In this document: piece by piece, positions 47,287 through 59,680 of the stretch | How positions within the stretch are numbered: the stretch's first letter is position 1 | How the letters are laid out: each line of letters starts with the position of its first letter | Assembly (NCBI GenBank): GCA_008921705.1 | Contig: VFFE01007192.1 | Location: 2,484,579-2,548,578, forward strand | Length of the DNA: 64,000 bases | From: Burhinus oedicnemus | Lineage: Eukaryota > Chordata > Aves > Charadriiformes > Burhinidae | Direction of reading: 5' to 3' | Position numbers and translations under genes: made by a program | The notes under the pieces: generated by a model | Databases searched by the model: none | What the model was told of the DNA's origin: nothing | What the model saw: the letters and a program-made list of their open reading frames with translations, nothing else

Positions 47287-48189
47287 GCCACGAAGCAGAT
47301 GAGTTCAGAGTCACACTAGCCTAGCATTACAGTTGAGCTAATTTTCTGTCTAAACACAACCAATTCTGTCAGACACAGTTATCAGCAGAGACAGCGGAGC
47401 AGAGTCTGGTCTGTCTGCAAACAGAGTAGGAACAGGAAACGCAGCAGCAGCTGGAAACAGCTGAGCAGAGGGGAGAGCAGAGGAAAAGAGTGTGGCTGTA
47501 CCAGCCAGCATGACAGGCAAAGCTTAAGGGGAAAAGAAAGTGTTCTACTTACCGTGTCCCCAGCCAACACCATCTATGATTGCCTCCCTGTTCAGCTCAG
47601 AACTGGATGATCACTGTGATTCAAGTTGGATTTTCCATGCTAGCACAAAATCCACTCCCAAGAGGCTACCATGTACCCAGAAAGCAGCAATCCACAGAAA
47701 CTTCCAACCCCTCTTAGCTTTGACGAAGCAACCCCGTTTAATGAAAAGCTATAATGGCCTCAGATTACAAAAGGGTGACATCTGTGAGAAGGGTTCTCTC
47801 TTTTACTATATTAGATTGTCTGAAAAGCTATTTCATAACCATTTCATAACCAGCCTTTCACAGCGCTGAAGGTATAAACATATACTCACAGGTAACAAAT
47901 TATTCTCTGAGGAGAGGGGAAAAAAAAAAAAAAGAGAAGAAGTCAACAGTAGGGAGAAGCACCTTCGGAAGAAAGAGAAGCAGCAGCAAGATTTTCAGTG
48001 GCAAGAGGAGAAAGCAGCCAAGAGGGAAACGGTGAGAAGCGCAGCAGCGTCCTTCCAGCCACGTTTCAGAGCCAGTGGGCAGATACACTGGTGTCTGCTG
48101 AGTTACCTACTTGTCCCACCACCTGTCTCTAACATGAAGGGTCTCACCTAAAGGGTCAGGAAGACAACAGAGCAAACAAGCTGTGTCCA
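47287..48189. other. Unannotated non-coding stretch
   Basis: No gene is recognised. An 11-base tandem duplication (atttcataacc twice) occurs at 47830-47851. The 109-codon frame at 47540-47869 (plus) has no support. Confidence 0.55.
47920..47933. repeat. Poly-A run (A14)
   Basis: Fourteen A within a longer purine stretch (gaggagaggg ... gagaagaag). Confidence 0.9.
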
Positions 48190-48300
48190 TAGGGAAAATA
48201 ATCAATCACTGGAATAATCAATAATAATTCCGATAATTAATTATTGGAAATGTGAACTTTAAATGATTTGGCTGCACAATCGCATTTTATCTTTGTGTCC
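48190..48300. promoter_or_regulatory. Candidate regulatory element (PBX/HOX-like sites)
   Basis: Dense in aatcaatca, ataatcaataataatt and gataattaattattgg motifs, resembling PBX/HOX and homeodomain sites. It is followed by 'gaactttaaatgatttgg'. The sequence is internally repetitive in motif but not a simple repeat. Function inferred only. Confidence 0.22.
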
Positions 48301-48326
48301 ATGTATAAACTTTTTAAAGTTAAATT

Positions 48327-48343
48327 GGGGGGGAGGGGGGAGG
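48327..48343. repeat. G-rich tract
   Basis: G7-A-G6-A-G2 on the plus strand. Only two long G runs are present, so canonical four-run quadruplex folding is not clearly possible without splitting them. Confidence 0.7.
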
Positions 48344-51102
48344 ATTTTACCTTAATACAAAATGTCATGTAAAAATGTACTTTGGTAGTCAGCCTTCTGG
48401 ACTGATTAAACTACATGTAAGTCAGTTTTCTAAATGCACAGCTCTTGAAAAGATGTGCTCTTCCAACAGTTCTACAAACGTGCTTTGTAAAACATTTATG
48501 TGGGCTCAGTATGTGGGCAAATTCACAACCAGACTTGCTAACTCTCTTCTTCCTGATAACCAATAACCAGAAGAGAAAAAAGAGGAGATTCTTTTTAGAA
48601 TAGTCTAGACAGTTCAAAAATAGCCTCTGTGCCCTTGCCAGGTGCAAGGGAAACTGGAACAGTAGGAACCCTGGTGCGTACTAAAACCAGGGTGTTGTTC
48701 TGACTGTATTTTTAATCCACCCTCAACCTTCTGGATTTCAGCAAGGAGATTCATTCCCACGCAGCTCCCGAAGGAGGCCACTTCATCCCAAGGCTTAACT
48801 GAGAAGTACCATTGACAGGTTTCCAGGTAGCCTTCATACAGTGCAAAATCCTGAACATTAGGAGTATTTGTCATGCAAAGTGGCAAGAGGTTTCAGAAGT
48901 TGAGATGTCTTCAGGGCTGTAGCTCATCCTTTCCTCCCTGTTTGTTCCATCAAAAAAATTATTCTTGCTTGTTTGCTTGCTTATGGCATGTGCTTGACTT
49001 GAGGAAGGAGTTAAAGGTAGCAAGGGAAATCGCGTTCTCTCTTCCTTGTCTTCACTTTTCAGAGAAAATGCCAAAGAAGAGTTGTTTATTCTTTCAAGTT
49101 GATGCCCATGTTCTGTGCACTCAGGATGACATTCCCTCAGAGGAGACGTGGAGTTAGATAACATCAATTTATGTTAAATAATCTTAAAATAGAAGCACAT
49201 ACAGTGCTGTTTTTAGACATACTAGATACTGCTTTCACATAGTCTGGTTTTGCGTTTTTGGGTTTTTTTCAGTGCATGGGAGATATATTATCTCATGTTT
49301 TAATGGATGTGGCCATTTTCTCTCTCTGTCCAAGTTTACAGGTTCTTGCAGGTTCTGTTCCCACATTTGGGGACTCTGCCTTTCCCTCAAGATCCTGGGT
49401 CAGCAGGAATCTGTAAAACTCCACTCTGCCAGTGAGCCTTCACAAACCTGAAGTGACAAACGAGAGTGCAGGGGCAGCAAGGGCAGCTGCAGGAAGATTT
49501 ATCATGCAATGATCTGGGATGTTAAAGACACTAATTCTCTAAGCAGCGTGCTAACGCTGCATACACACACTGTATCATATAACAAACTAAGGCTGTGGGC
49601 ATCAGATCATATCATACCTAGACCAATCAGAATTTATAATATTGAATTATAAATTACTATATGCTTAACAGCACCAAACTTCAAGTCTGTAAAAACTAAC
49701 TCCACTCTGCTCTGACTAGCAGCTGTAAACAGGTCATTAGAAAGTTAGTACTGCGGAGAGACAGAAGATGAATTGCTTTATATCTTCTCTTCCCAAAGTT
49801 TTAAGTTATGATACTGGAGAGATGAAGACAGATCTACAAGTCAAAACTGCTAAACAGTTACCAAGCTGCTAAAGTCTGAACTGCCGTAACCTGGATCTAC
49901 TTGACTCTTCTCCTGTCATAGTCAGCATCCTGTTTAACTGCTCCTCTCCCAGTCTTCCAGCTTGTTGTAAATTTGGCAAGTAGATAAATAATGAACAAAA
50001 GACGCTACACAGAAGACAAAAAGAGATTATGCTTGAAAACACCAGTGCAGCTAGAAATAGAGAAAGTGAGACTAAATTTAACAGGGTAGGTTTTTGGTTT
50101 GGTTTGTGACTGCCTTTTTTCCCCCCTCCCTTAAGTTGATGGTGTAAATGAGCTCTAACTTCTTCCTCGAGGCGCATCACCACGGCCACTGTCAATCTCT
50201 GGCCTTAATTTCCCGCAGCATACATGCAAGTCTCTAAACTCAAAAGCATTACAAGTGGGAAATACCAATGCTGGATGGAGTCCAGATTTGATGATACAAA
50301 CTACAATTAAATGCTTGGCAATTTAACAAATAACAGCAACGACCTAAACAGATTAATAAATACCTTACAATGCACACGCATTGAGGGACATTTTCTGAAA
50401 CTTAATAAATACCAAGTTTCTTGTACTTTACACTCTCCAAAGAGCTACTGTTAATGGTTCCTATAAAGCACTGCTCATACAAACCAGACAAATTAAATGC
50501 TGCAGCCAAAAGTGATTTTCCCCCTTCCCCCTCACCTTTAGAAGCACCCATGCATACACTGCCGAACTGCTGATACACTTGGGAAGGAAAGGAAAGAAGA
50601 ACAGTACACTCAGCGAACCTTCCTCCACTTACTACGCCCATTTTAAGAGAGTAAGGAGAAGTAAGAGTGCCTATAGATATATTTGCTTAATTCAAAGAAG
50701 CTAGTGTTTTACTCTGCCTCATGAAATTCAAGCAAGAAGCAACAGGAAAGGAAACAATAGAAAATTACTGAACTGGAAAAAGTCTTCCTGTTCCTCAGAA
50801 GAATATCTAACTTTATTTAAAAATTACAGCTACCTGAGTTTTGCTCTAACAAGCACAAAGAGTTATCTTAATGCAGGATTCATACTTTAAAAAAATAAGC
50901 AAACGTTGCTTATTGGCCTAGTACCTCTATCTGCTTCGCCTAGTAAGTAGAAATAACTATTATTTTTTAAAGTGACAACAAACTACGCATGGAACTTTGT
51001 TTTTAAATCGCAAGTCATCTCTAGTATAGATTGAATCCTAACTTTGATCTAAGGTATCACGCCACTGTATTGATTTGAATTGTTATGTCATATAACCTGT
51101 CT
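48344..51102. other. Unannotated non-coding stretch
   Basis: No gene is seen. Opposing frames at 48614-49167 and 49869-50195 are unsupported. The AT-rich segment at 49615-49665 ('aatttataatattgaattataaatt') is a near-palindromic AT stretch. A C/T tract lies at about 50114-50132. Confidence 0.55.
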
Positions 51103-51378
51103 TTTTGCAGTGGTGCCCAGTGATAGCACAAGAGGTAATGGGCACAAACTTGAACATAGGAAGTTCCATCTGAACATGAGGAGGAACTTCTTGACTTTGA
51201 GGGTGGCAGAGCACTGGAACAGGCTGCCCAGAGAGGTGGTGGAGTTTCCAACTCTGGAGACATTCCAAACCCGCCTGGACGCCATCCTGTGCAGCATGCT
51301 CCAGGTGACCCTGCTCTGGCAGGGGGGTTGGACTAGATGATCTCCAGAGGTCCCTTCCAGCCTCTGTCATTCTGTGAT
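51103..51378 (+). mobile_element. CR1 LINE retrotransposon, 3' end, different subfamily
   Basis: Begins at 'tttttgcagtggtgcccagtgatag' and ends 'ttggactagatgatctccagagg...cattctgtga'. The 3' UTR ('ctccaggtgaccctgctctggcag') and the variant tail unit (attctgtga) set it apart from the other copies. The frame ending at 51338-51340 keeps [14 protein letters not shown] and [20 protein letters not shown] blocks of the ORF2 C-terminus, with serine in place of the usual arginine near 51123. No catalytic domain is present. Confidence 0.95.
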
Positions 51379-54050
51379 AAGGAAACTCAACGCAACAGAA
51401 TTTTCACAAAGCTGGGTTATAGAAATAACCTGAGGTAATAAACCAGGGTAACATCGAAGGGACTAAAGAAAATCTTCCCAAGTCAATAAAATCTTACACC
51501 AGACTCGTAACGTATCCCACAAGCACCAGACTTCCTTGAAAAGCTGGTATTCATCATCCAAATCTTAGACTGCAGAGAAACATTGTGTGTAAAATTAAAC
51601 ATTTTGGTATCACACTGACAAAGAAAACAGAAAAGAGGAAAAAATGTTTTGACCCAGCAATCTTCCCCATGATTCTGACCAGTTATTTATTCAGCCAAGC
51701 GTATAATCTAAGCATCCCCAGTAACTACTGCTGCACTTTTGTTGCTAATTACCAGAGAAACTGCATTTTGGCACCTAGTACATATGCCCGTAACAGATCA
51801 TATTTTCTGTTTCAGGGATCAAAATTCTGCAACGGGTATTACTGCTTCAAGATAAGAAATCATGATGGGCAACCACGTTCAACTCCATCCCGCCAGGTGT
51901 TAGACTGCAGCAGTCAGCCCTGACGACGTCTTGCAGACAGACCTGAGGTTTTACAGCAAGACGAAGCAGCCCCCTCCCACCACACAGTGCTTAGAATGGC
52001 ACTTCAAAGCCTAAGAGGAGCTTCTGATAATTTGGATTTTACGCTCAGAATCAGACATCTCTGGCAATTCAGGATCAAAACCAAAAAGCAGATAAGGTAT
52101 GGAAGTGCTTCTGTTCCTGTAACAGGAATACCCAGAATGAAGATGAATGCTGATCATATGCACAGTTCCTTGCATTTCCAGGTCTTCATGTCAGTACTTC
52201 ACTTAAGGTTTTGTATCTTTTCAGTCAGATCTGAGAGTTCCCGAACCACTGCTCACGTCTACAACACATGAATTGGCTTCCCTGAAAATAGCACTCAGCT
52301 GGAAAAGAACAAGAGTCATAAAAGTAAAAACTGCACCAGGGAGTAAGAGAAAGAAATACTTTGCATTTACATTTTGAATTTATGAAGCACTTTGTTAGCA
52401 TAACGTAAGAAAATCTTGGTGGGCAGATTGAAAAGAAGCCAATTTTGACAGCCTGCCTTTCCTTTTACTCTTTCATTCTACCATCTTCCCTACTTCTTGG
52501 TCATTCATTCCCATCATCCATATCTTTAATCCATACTCCATTTTCCACATGACCTTACAGAATCACAAGCACTCTGACCATCCTGATGCTGCGTTATCCT
52601 GTAGATACAAAGTTCAGTTTTACATACAGCCACCCTGGAGTGGTGGAAGACACGCGTTATCCAAAAGCCTAGACATTTCCAGAAAAACTCTGCTAACAGG
52701 CAGTCATCATTCCCTGAGAAGGATGTGCTAATTAGAACACGAGTACATTTTTGCAACTTCTTTAAAACATCATCTCAAGAGCTCCTTGAGTTTTCATGAG
52801 GAATAAAATCTCCTGCTTTTTCCAACAAGAGCTTTAAATCTACCATTGCCTTCAGGTAAGGTTTTCTACAGCCAAGGTCATAACATTTCCTCAAATTGTT
52901 ATTGATGCTTTAATTAGGAATGTAGCATTTGCCCTGGAAATATAATAGGAACTCAGATTATATTATCCAAATTAGGTCCTTCTTTTTTCCCCCCACTTGT
53001 TTGGCGACTCTGCCAATTTAAGGCCTAACACAGTTTACAATTCATGCCCACTCAGGGCTACGTCAACAACAGCAGATTTGCATGCAAGTAAAGGCATCAA
53101 AATTCTATACTGTCACAGCTTTTGGTTGACGGTCACTTTGCCATTTTTGCAGTGAACTCAGTGAACTGCAGTGAAGCTCCTGTGTTTTTAAGCACAACCC
53201 ACGTGTACATGGAAATCTCGATTTCACATTTTATTTTGCCTCTTAAAGCAGGGTTTGAGCCCTCAGAGTTTTGCAGAGAAGTTTGGAAATATGTGAATGT
53301 TTAGGAAAAAAAAAATATCAAAACAATCAGCAAGTACATATTTTTTAAGCCTATCTCTGTATTTTTCAATCCATCTCATGGTTTCTGGGTGCTCCAGATT
53401 GGGCAGTCCGGCTGCAGAGGAATGAATTTCAGAGAAATTTAAAACAAAGAGGTATGGCAAGCTACAAGACGGATGTAAATACATGCATAGCTTCCTCTCT
53501 GTCAAAGCACTGACTGTGCTACACTCATTTGCAGACCTTTTGATTTAAAAGGCAGCTGGAAAGTAAGAATTTCCTAGGGATCATTAGTTGTGGAATTAAT
53601 TTGGTGTTGGTTTGGTCATTTGTGAATCTTGTAGATACGTTCCCAAGTACTGAGGGAGGGAGCAACTGAAGGACTTCTGTTATTTAGTGTTTGAATGGGA
53701 GAGTTCTAGCGTACTACATCTGAAAATGGATATTTATGTATTGGATAAATTTTGCCATGAAAATTAAACTACGTAAAAGCGTACAAAAGCACAGATTGTG
53801 TTATCTTTTAACATACAAGCAGAAATACACATCACTGCAGTGTTGATACTTGAAAAGAAACCAAAACAAAACAAAAAACCCAACAGCCACAAGAAATTAC
53901 ACATTTCATTATCAGACCGTCGTTCTACATACATTTATGTCCAAATATATCCTTATTCATGCCACACTAAATAAGGCATATCCATTCGAGAAAAGAAGTT
54001 ACAGGTCACTGCAATACTGGAATCTATAGTCTATTTCACAAAGTCCAGAT
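51379..54050. other. Unannotated non-coding stretch
   Basis: No gene is seen. The segment 52365-52435 ('tttgcatttacattttgaatttatgaagcactttgttagc') is reminiscent of old MIR/L3-like sequence. An A/C-rich run occupies 53852-53885. Short frames at 51585-51923, 51987-52271 (plus) and 53263-53505 (minus) are not supported. Confidence 0.5.
53852..53885. repeat. A/C-rich low-complexity tract
   Basis: gaaaccaaaacaaaacaaaa followed by acccaac; low complexity on the plus strand. Confidence 0.8.
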
Positions 54051-54072
54051 TATTTTCACTAAAGTGAAAATA
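54051..54072. repeat. Perfect 10-bp inverted repeat, 2-base spacer
   Basis: Arms tattttcact (54051-54060) and agtgaaaata (54063-54072) flank 'aa'. Each arm contains a GTGAAA-type core, as found in IRF/PRDM1 binding sites, so the palindrome could be a dimer site. It may also be coincidental in AT-rich DNA. Confidence 0.6.
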
Positions 54073-54084
54073 GAGTACAGGGAG

Positions 54085-54190
54085 CTGAGATTATCTCAGT
54101 GCTTTACAGACCATTACATAAAGAAACAAAGAACAGAGGGAGAAAGAGTTAAATGCCAAGCAGAAATCCTGTCTCTCTGGTTCCACACCC
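54085..54190 (+). repeat. Degenerate ancient MIR/L2-like repeat
   Basis: The order 'tctcagtgctttacagaccatta', 'gaaacaaagaacagagggagaaagagttaaatgcc', then 'cagaaatcctgtctctctggttcc' follows the layout of MIR/L2-type 3' regions (gctttaca..., gaaactgaggcacagagaggttaagtg..., gaactcctggttcc). Divergence is high, and assignment rests on word order only. Confidence 0.4.
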
Positions 54191-57119
54191 ATTTTTACCT
54201 GCTAAGCACTGCTGACTGCAGGACCTTCAGATCAGTCTAGGATGTTTCACTGTTCCATTAAATGGCAACCTGCAAACTGCAATCTGGCATAGCTGCATCT
54301 GAAGAAAATACATCCTTAACTCTTGCTGTCAAAACCCCAACCAACCTAACAATGTGTATACGTACATAAAATAAATAATCATTTGATATTCTCTGAATGA
54401 GCTACCGTTTCAAGGCTGAGCATTGCAGTCCATAGTCAACTTCATTTCAAATTTAGTTTAGTGTAAACATTCAACTGTTAAATGTTATGATCTGTTCTAC
54501 CTTTATGAGATGGTGGGTGAACTCTCTTTGAATAACACGTCTTACGCAAACGTGGTTCTTAACTTCTTTGAAGTCCATGGTCAGGTTAACTCTTTCCACA
54601 AAGCACCTAAAAGTAAAGTCATTGTGGATAACAAGTTGTACTAAGTATAGACATAACGTGAAGAATGTCACTACATAACAAATGAATTTTAATAAACATA
54701 CATTTTAAAGGGATAGTGTGCCATGTTCTTCCAACCTACTCTCTATTCCACAGGATTCTACATCTTCCCCTCAGAAATACAAAAAACAAAGCAGCCTGAA
54801 AAAAATCTCTAGTTATTTGCAAAGTAGATTCACTGAAGAATATTTTGGATTGGCACTAGCATCACATTTCCTTCTGACATTCTATAGTCTACTGTATTTA
54901 ATCACGATCAATATTTATATTGCATAACTTTGATATGGATCAGATAGTATGCCACAGCTCTGACATTATACTCAGTGTAGGCTGTTTCCATTTCTTAGGA
55001 TATTAGAATAACAATTCAGTCATCAAATGTAATATTAAATAAGATTTTAAGACAGCAGGTGGCATCGCTTAGTTATTTTTAACTGTTTTACACTGACCAT
55101 TTACTATGCAGTATAATCCATTTTCAAAGATTAGTAAATGGAGCTCTATAGACAGCATAAAAAAGTGACATTTCAAAAAAGAAATAACAAGGTATCACCA
55201 TTTTATCTATCTGGTTGCCTTGATTCTGTATTGAGTTTCATACAGGCATCCTAAGATACCAGTTTCCCACAGCTGTGGCTGCCCTTCTTTGATTCACCAG
55301 ATACTTCTGAGCCCCCAAGCGAGCCTCCTACAAGCCATCAGCTGAAGGCGTTCATATCTCCACTAGATCAGCGAGAGTAATGGCTGGCTTTCAGAAGTCT
55401 GGCAGATGTGACTACAGCTTAGTGGTAATTTATAGACTCTTTTCCTCATCTGTTCCCACTGGGATCGCTATTAGAGCTACATCCCACCATCAGGCACAAA
55501 TTCACAAAATATTTCGAACCACTGTTAGAGGAGCTGCCCATTCAACAAATCAGAGTTAACAAAAACGGTGAATGCTAGAAAAGCTCTTCATGCCTGTTGA
55601 GCATCGCAGAGGAAATAACCACCAGGATGAAAACAGATCCGGCCCTAAGCTTTGCGAGTGGCTGCAAAACAAGATCTGCTATTCAGTCTTCTTTTTGTAA
55701 TTTCTTTCTCCTTATATAATACATAGGATGATGTGGGGGAAAAAAAATGCAGAAAGAGACATTTCCTTTGTGTATTCCGATGATATAAAGATTTGAAAAG
55801 GTAAACTATAAAAACAAAGGTGTCTGTGCACAGACTTAAACTGCTGTACAGAAAATGGGAATTCAGAGAATGCAATGTACCAAGTCATTTTTCTGATCCC
55901 TTTTCAGAAAAATAACAAAAAACATTATGTTCTACTCAGGGTATTTAGAAAGTGGCTGTCACAGTAGTTTGTAGGTGTTACAGCAAGAGCGTGTGATCGA
56001 AAAGGGTTTATTTTTCCAGGTGCCATTCAGTTAGAAGGGATGCCGTGTGGGTATCTTGAGCTTAAGATGCCATCAGGGAGCAGTCAGGTGGACGTCCTTT
56101 AGCAGCCTACATGGCAAGATTTGCAAATTCAAAGATGGTAACCCATGGTGCAAACCTAGACCAGAGGTGGCCTTGTGCTGGCTGATCCCTGGTAAGTGCC
56201 ATTGCGAACTGACCCCTCCTGACCCACACCCTATTCCACAGGGCGCAACGGAGAGCAACGGGAGAGTCGCTTCAAACCTTGCGTGACAGAGATGCATGGG
56301 AAATGGGGAAAAGGCCACACAGAAAAGGGAAGAAATAAGGCAGAGTACAGGAGAAACACCGTCGTCCTCGGCCACGCGTACACAGCTCTGCTTTTCTTTA
56401 CCCACTCCTAACTTTTTCTGTGGTCTTGCTTTTTTAAAAACTATTCATATAGCCACGCTGCATGTACTGTATGAACTCAGAGATGCCAGCCTTGCAGGAT
56501 ATTTAGCGATTCTTTGCAGGGTTGCTAACAGTTTATCCTGGCTTGATGGGTAAGTGCAAATATCCACCAGCATGCATGTGTGCATTTAATAGCAGCTGGG
56601 AGTTTGACCTGAACATCTTCTGTCTGTAGCATGAGATTTTCAACGAAAAATGAATTATGAAAACCAACAGGGCAAAGCAATTTGTGAAGAAGCTATAGAT
56701 TGCTTCAGAAAAGAAAAAATTACTACACAGAATGCTGAAAACAAATATTAGAACTAATGAAGAGGTTATCAAATCTTTCCACTTTATATCTCTGTAAAGA
56801 TTTGTTTTCTCCCTCGGTGTTCAGATCAGCACATTAGCAGCACACTACCACAGCATTCATCGTCTTTCTGCTCTCAGCCCAGGGAGGAAATAAGCTTTTT
56901 CAGCCACTCAGAGCATGTCATTATACTTCTGAAAAGCAAACAGAGCTCTAAGAGCTGTGAGGAACAGAGCAGGGAAAGAGGGAAGGAGTCAGTCTCTGAT
57001 ACAGTAAATTACAGAACCATTCTCAAATATTTTTTCTTTTTATGGAAGTCACCTTCTAAAGCGTTGGCACCGTGTGCTTCAGACAGTACCTTCCTCCCTC
57101 TCCCCACCGGGTTAATCTT
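54191..57119. other. Unannotated non-coding stretch
   Basis: No gene is recognised. An acceptor-like 'ctctctattccacag' ends at 54753 and opens a frame to 54927, but the only nearby donor (gtagat at 54824) is weak. Frames at 55645-55875 (minus) and 56047-56553 (plus and minus) are unsupported. Confidence 0.5.
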
Positions 57120-57300
57120 TTTTCCAAACTGCTAGTAATACAAATTGAATGTCATTTCTTCTCCATAACAGAATGAATTACACATACAAATTTAACAATA
57201 ATGTGAACCCAAACCAGGAGCGCCATTACTAATATCATGACAACTGGCATTTATACTCATTGTGGCCATATGCTTTCTGCTGAGTCAGTTTTGAAATACT
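57120..57300. promoter_or_regulatory. Candidate conserved non-coding element
   Basis: Non-repetitive AT-rich block with 'ctagtaatacaaattgaatg', 'cagaatgaattacac', 'atttaacaataatgtg' and 'gccattactaatatcatg', ending in the AP-1/MAF-like 'tgctgagtcag' (57280-57290). Motif clustering is suggestive; conservation is untested. Confidence 0.25.
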
Positions 57301-59098
57301 TGCTTGTCTAAAAGGTATCAGACAGAAGATACACGACTAAATTCCTAGAGGCCACTGAATAGTCAGTAATGTTATCTAGAGTAAATATCACTACAATCAT
57401 GAAAAGAATTGTGTGATACAGTTGCCTACAGCAGCACGGGCAAGCCTCAAGCAATCTTGCTCTGTTCTATCTTACAGCTACAGCTTAACAAGGCAGACAA
57501 TATGGACATAGAAACTAAAAACCACAAGGCAGTAATTCAGGAGGTCTGTAGTCAGTGTCACAGGTGAGGTGGGGTAGACTTCAAATTTTAGGTGAAGCAT
57601 ACACATTTAAATATCAGATCATATTTTAACATTACTTTGAAGTCTAAAATTACGCACAGAGATCTAGCAGGGCTTTCTAGAACAGAAGCAAGTCAGTTGC
57701 CTAAGCCCTATTGCAATCAGTAGTTATTAACTCAGCAGTCTGTTTAAACACTGTAAAAAAACACTGAGGACTTCTCCTACACTTATGTGCACGGGCATTT
57801 CCAAGTATCTGGTCTCTAGGTACACGTGAACTGGAGCCCTTTACACTTCCTCAATACTGAAGCCATTCTGCCCCATTTGATGAATTTTGTGGAAACTGAA
57901 CCTCATAATCAAAACTATATATTATATTCTTTATGCAGAGACACACATACATAAACAGAGAAAAAACATTTTCTAAAATCACGAGGAAAGTTCCATAGAC
58001 AGGCCTACATTATTTCACATTCAGCTACAGCAAGCTTTTGAGCTAACCTACGTACGTAAAACATTATATTCTCCCTAGCTTACTTCTGGCAGGGATAAAG
58101 AGGTCTCCAGAGCTCCACTAGTTCTCAGGACAAACCCCTCCAGGATTCCCTTAATGGTTTGCCTTCCTGCACCTTCAGAACTATTTCCTTCCCAAACCCT
58201 CCTCCCCCTTTTACTGGCCTGGTCTTCCCAGCTAAATTCTGAATTTAAATAAACAGTGAGAATGGATGGTTTCTCAAGCAAGTAACAATCTACTTACACT
58301 TTTATCCCCGTCTCAGCTGTCCCAGTTGGTTTGCAGACACCTGTGCAGCAATTGCCAGCAGACTGGCTGTCTCCTGGCTTCCTTTAATAGGGTGCAACTC
58401 TGAAAACCTGAAAAATTACCTCCTCCTTTCTGTCTTTTGCAGCACTTTTAAACTGGTGGTGGGAGGAGCGGAAAGTCTCCCTATCTCGTCGTGTGAGAAA
58501 AAGCTAAAATTCCCATCAGAAGTGACTCACCCACATTAATCATATATACACCAGATTGAAAGGCACTCAGAACATGAAGCTTGAATCCCATCCTCAGTTA
58601 AGCAAATGAGAAGCAAATTGCTCAGCACTATCATATTATTTTAACTGCCATATCTGTACAATTTTGCACAATGGAGCTGATGAATATAAATTTATTGTTT
58701 CTAGCAGTGAACTCTTATAGAGAGGTGCTGCTGAATCTTTTGGAAGAACAAACAGCTGACTAACGTGCAACTGCCTTTATTCTGAAATTAGTAAGTATCA
58801 GTGTAAAGATTTTTGTATACAAGACATTCGCTTCACTTACCACCTGTTTATGCATTAGAATAAATATCCTTATTGCTTAACCAAGCAGATGCACACCAGA
58901 GTCTCCAGCAACCAAATTACACTGCAGCTTGAGATACTGCATCTTCTGATTGCTTCTCACTGGGAATATTGTGAGTTTTTATTCAGTAACACTAAATCCA
59001 AGTAAAAAAATCCAAATAGTACTTACTGTTTAGATTCAAAACTACAGCTAAATGTTGGGGCTGAGGGAGGTTGAAGTTTTCTTCTCGTTTTAGAGGGG
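57301..59098. other. Unannotated non-coding stretch
   Basis: No gene is seen. The segment 58600-58760 ('gatgaatataaatttattg') includes a MEF2-like AT-rich core. Otherwise featureless. Confidence 0.55.
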
Positions 59099-59122
59099 AA
59101 AAAAAAAAAAAAAAGAAAAAAA
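59099..59122. repeat. Poly-A tract
   Basis: Sixteen A, one G, seven A. No retroposed body is recognised upstream. Confidence 0.9.
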
Positions 59123-59554
59123 TCCTACCATCTCTGAAACGTAGCTTGAGAATGAGAGGATTTATTTTCTTATTTTAAAAAAAGACAAAAAAGTCACATT
59201 TGGAAATATATACATCCTACTGAATCTACAAAGCAGGGAATTTTCCCGTTCATGCTACATATGCAATACTGCTTTATGTTCTTCATAAACTGGAATCAGG
59301 CTTTTTGCCTTTCTGGTGTTTTTAACTTTGCCTAATATTAACTATCCAGCTCCCACAGGACTATACTCAGAATTACATATGAAGAATATTCTAATAGTCG
59401 TAAAAACAACAGCACAATTATAAAAAGTGAACTACACTCCTCCTATTTTTCAGGGAAGTATTCTAATGCCCAGGAACTAGATTATTATCTGTCATGGTCC
59501 TGTAAATTCAGGATAAATCAAATGTTGCTCGAGCATTACCTTGGCATAAAAGAA

Positions 59555-59680
59555 ATCAAGGTCTCATTGCAATAAAGCGCTTGAGCTATTGCCAAGTTAA
59601 CAATCTCTACTGGCATTTAATTATAGTGTGTTTCCTGAAGCTAAGGCACAGCTTTAGCATGAGCAGGGCTACTCTGAGCA
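59555..59680. promoter_or_regulatory. Candidate conserved non-coding element
   Basis: The block runs from 'cattgcaataaagcgcttgagc' through 'ttgccaagttaacaatc' and 'gcatttaattatagtg' to 'ctaaggcacagctttagc'. It has varied composition with homeodomain, HNF1-like (gttaac) and C/EBP-like (attgcaat) cores. No repeats are present. Inferred regulatory element only. Confidence 0.25.

Noticed and set aside
48327..48343. G-quadruplex
   Set aside because: Only two long G runs plus a GG; four separate G3 runs with loops are not clearly available.
54754..54927. Acceptor-like 'ctctctattccacag' followed by a Ser/Lys-rich frame
   Set aside because: No acceptable donor: the only candidate (gtagat at 54824) is weak, and the frame soon becomes AT-rich and hydrophobic.
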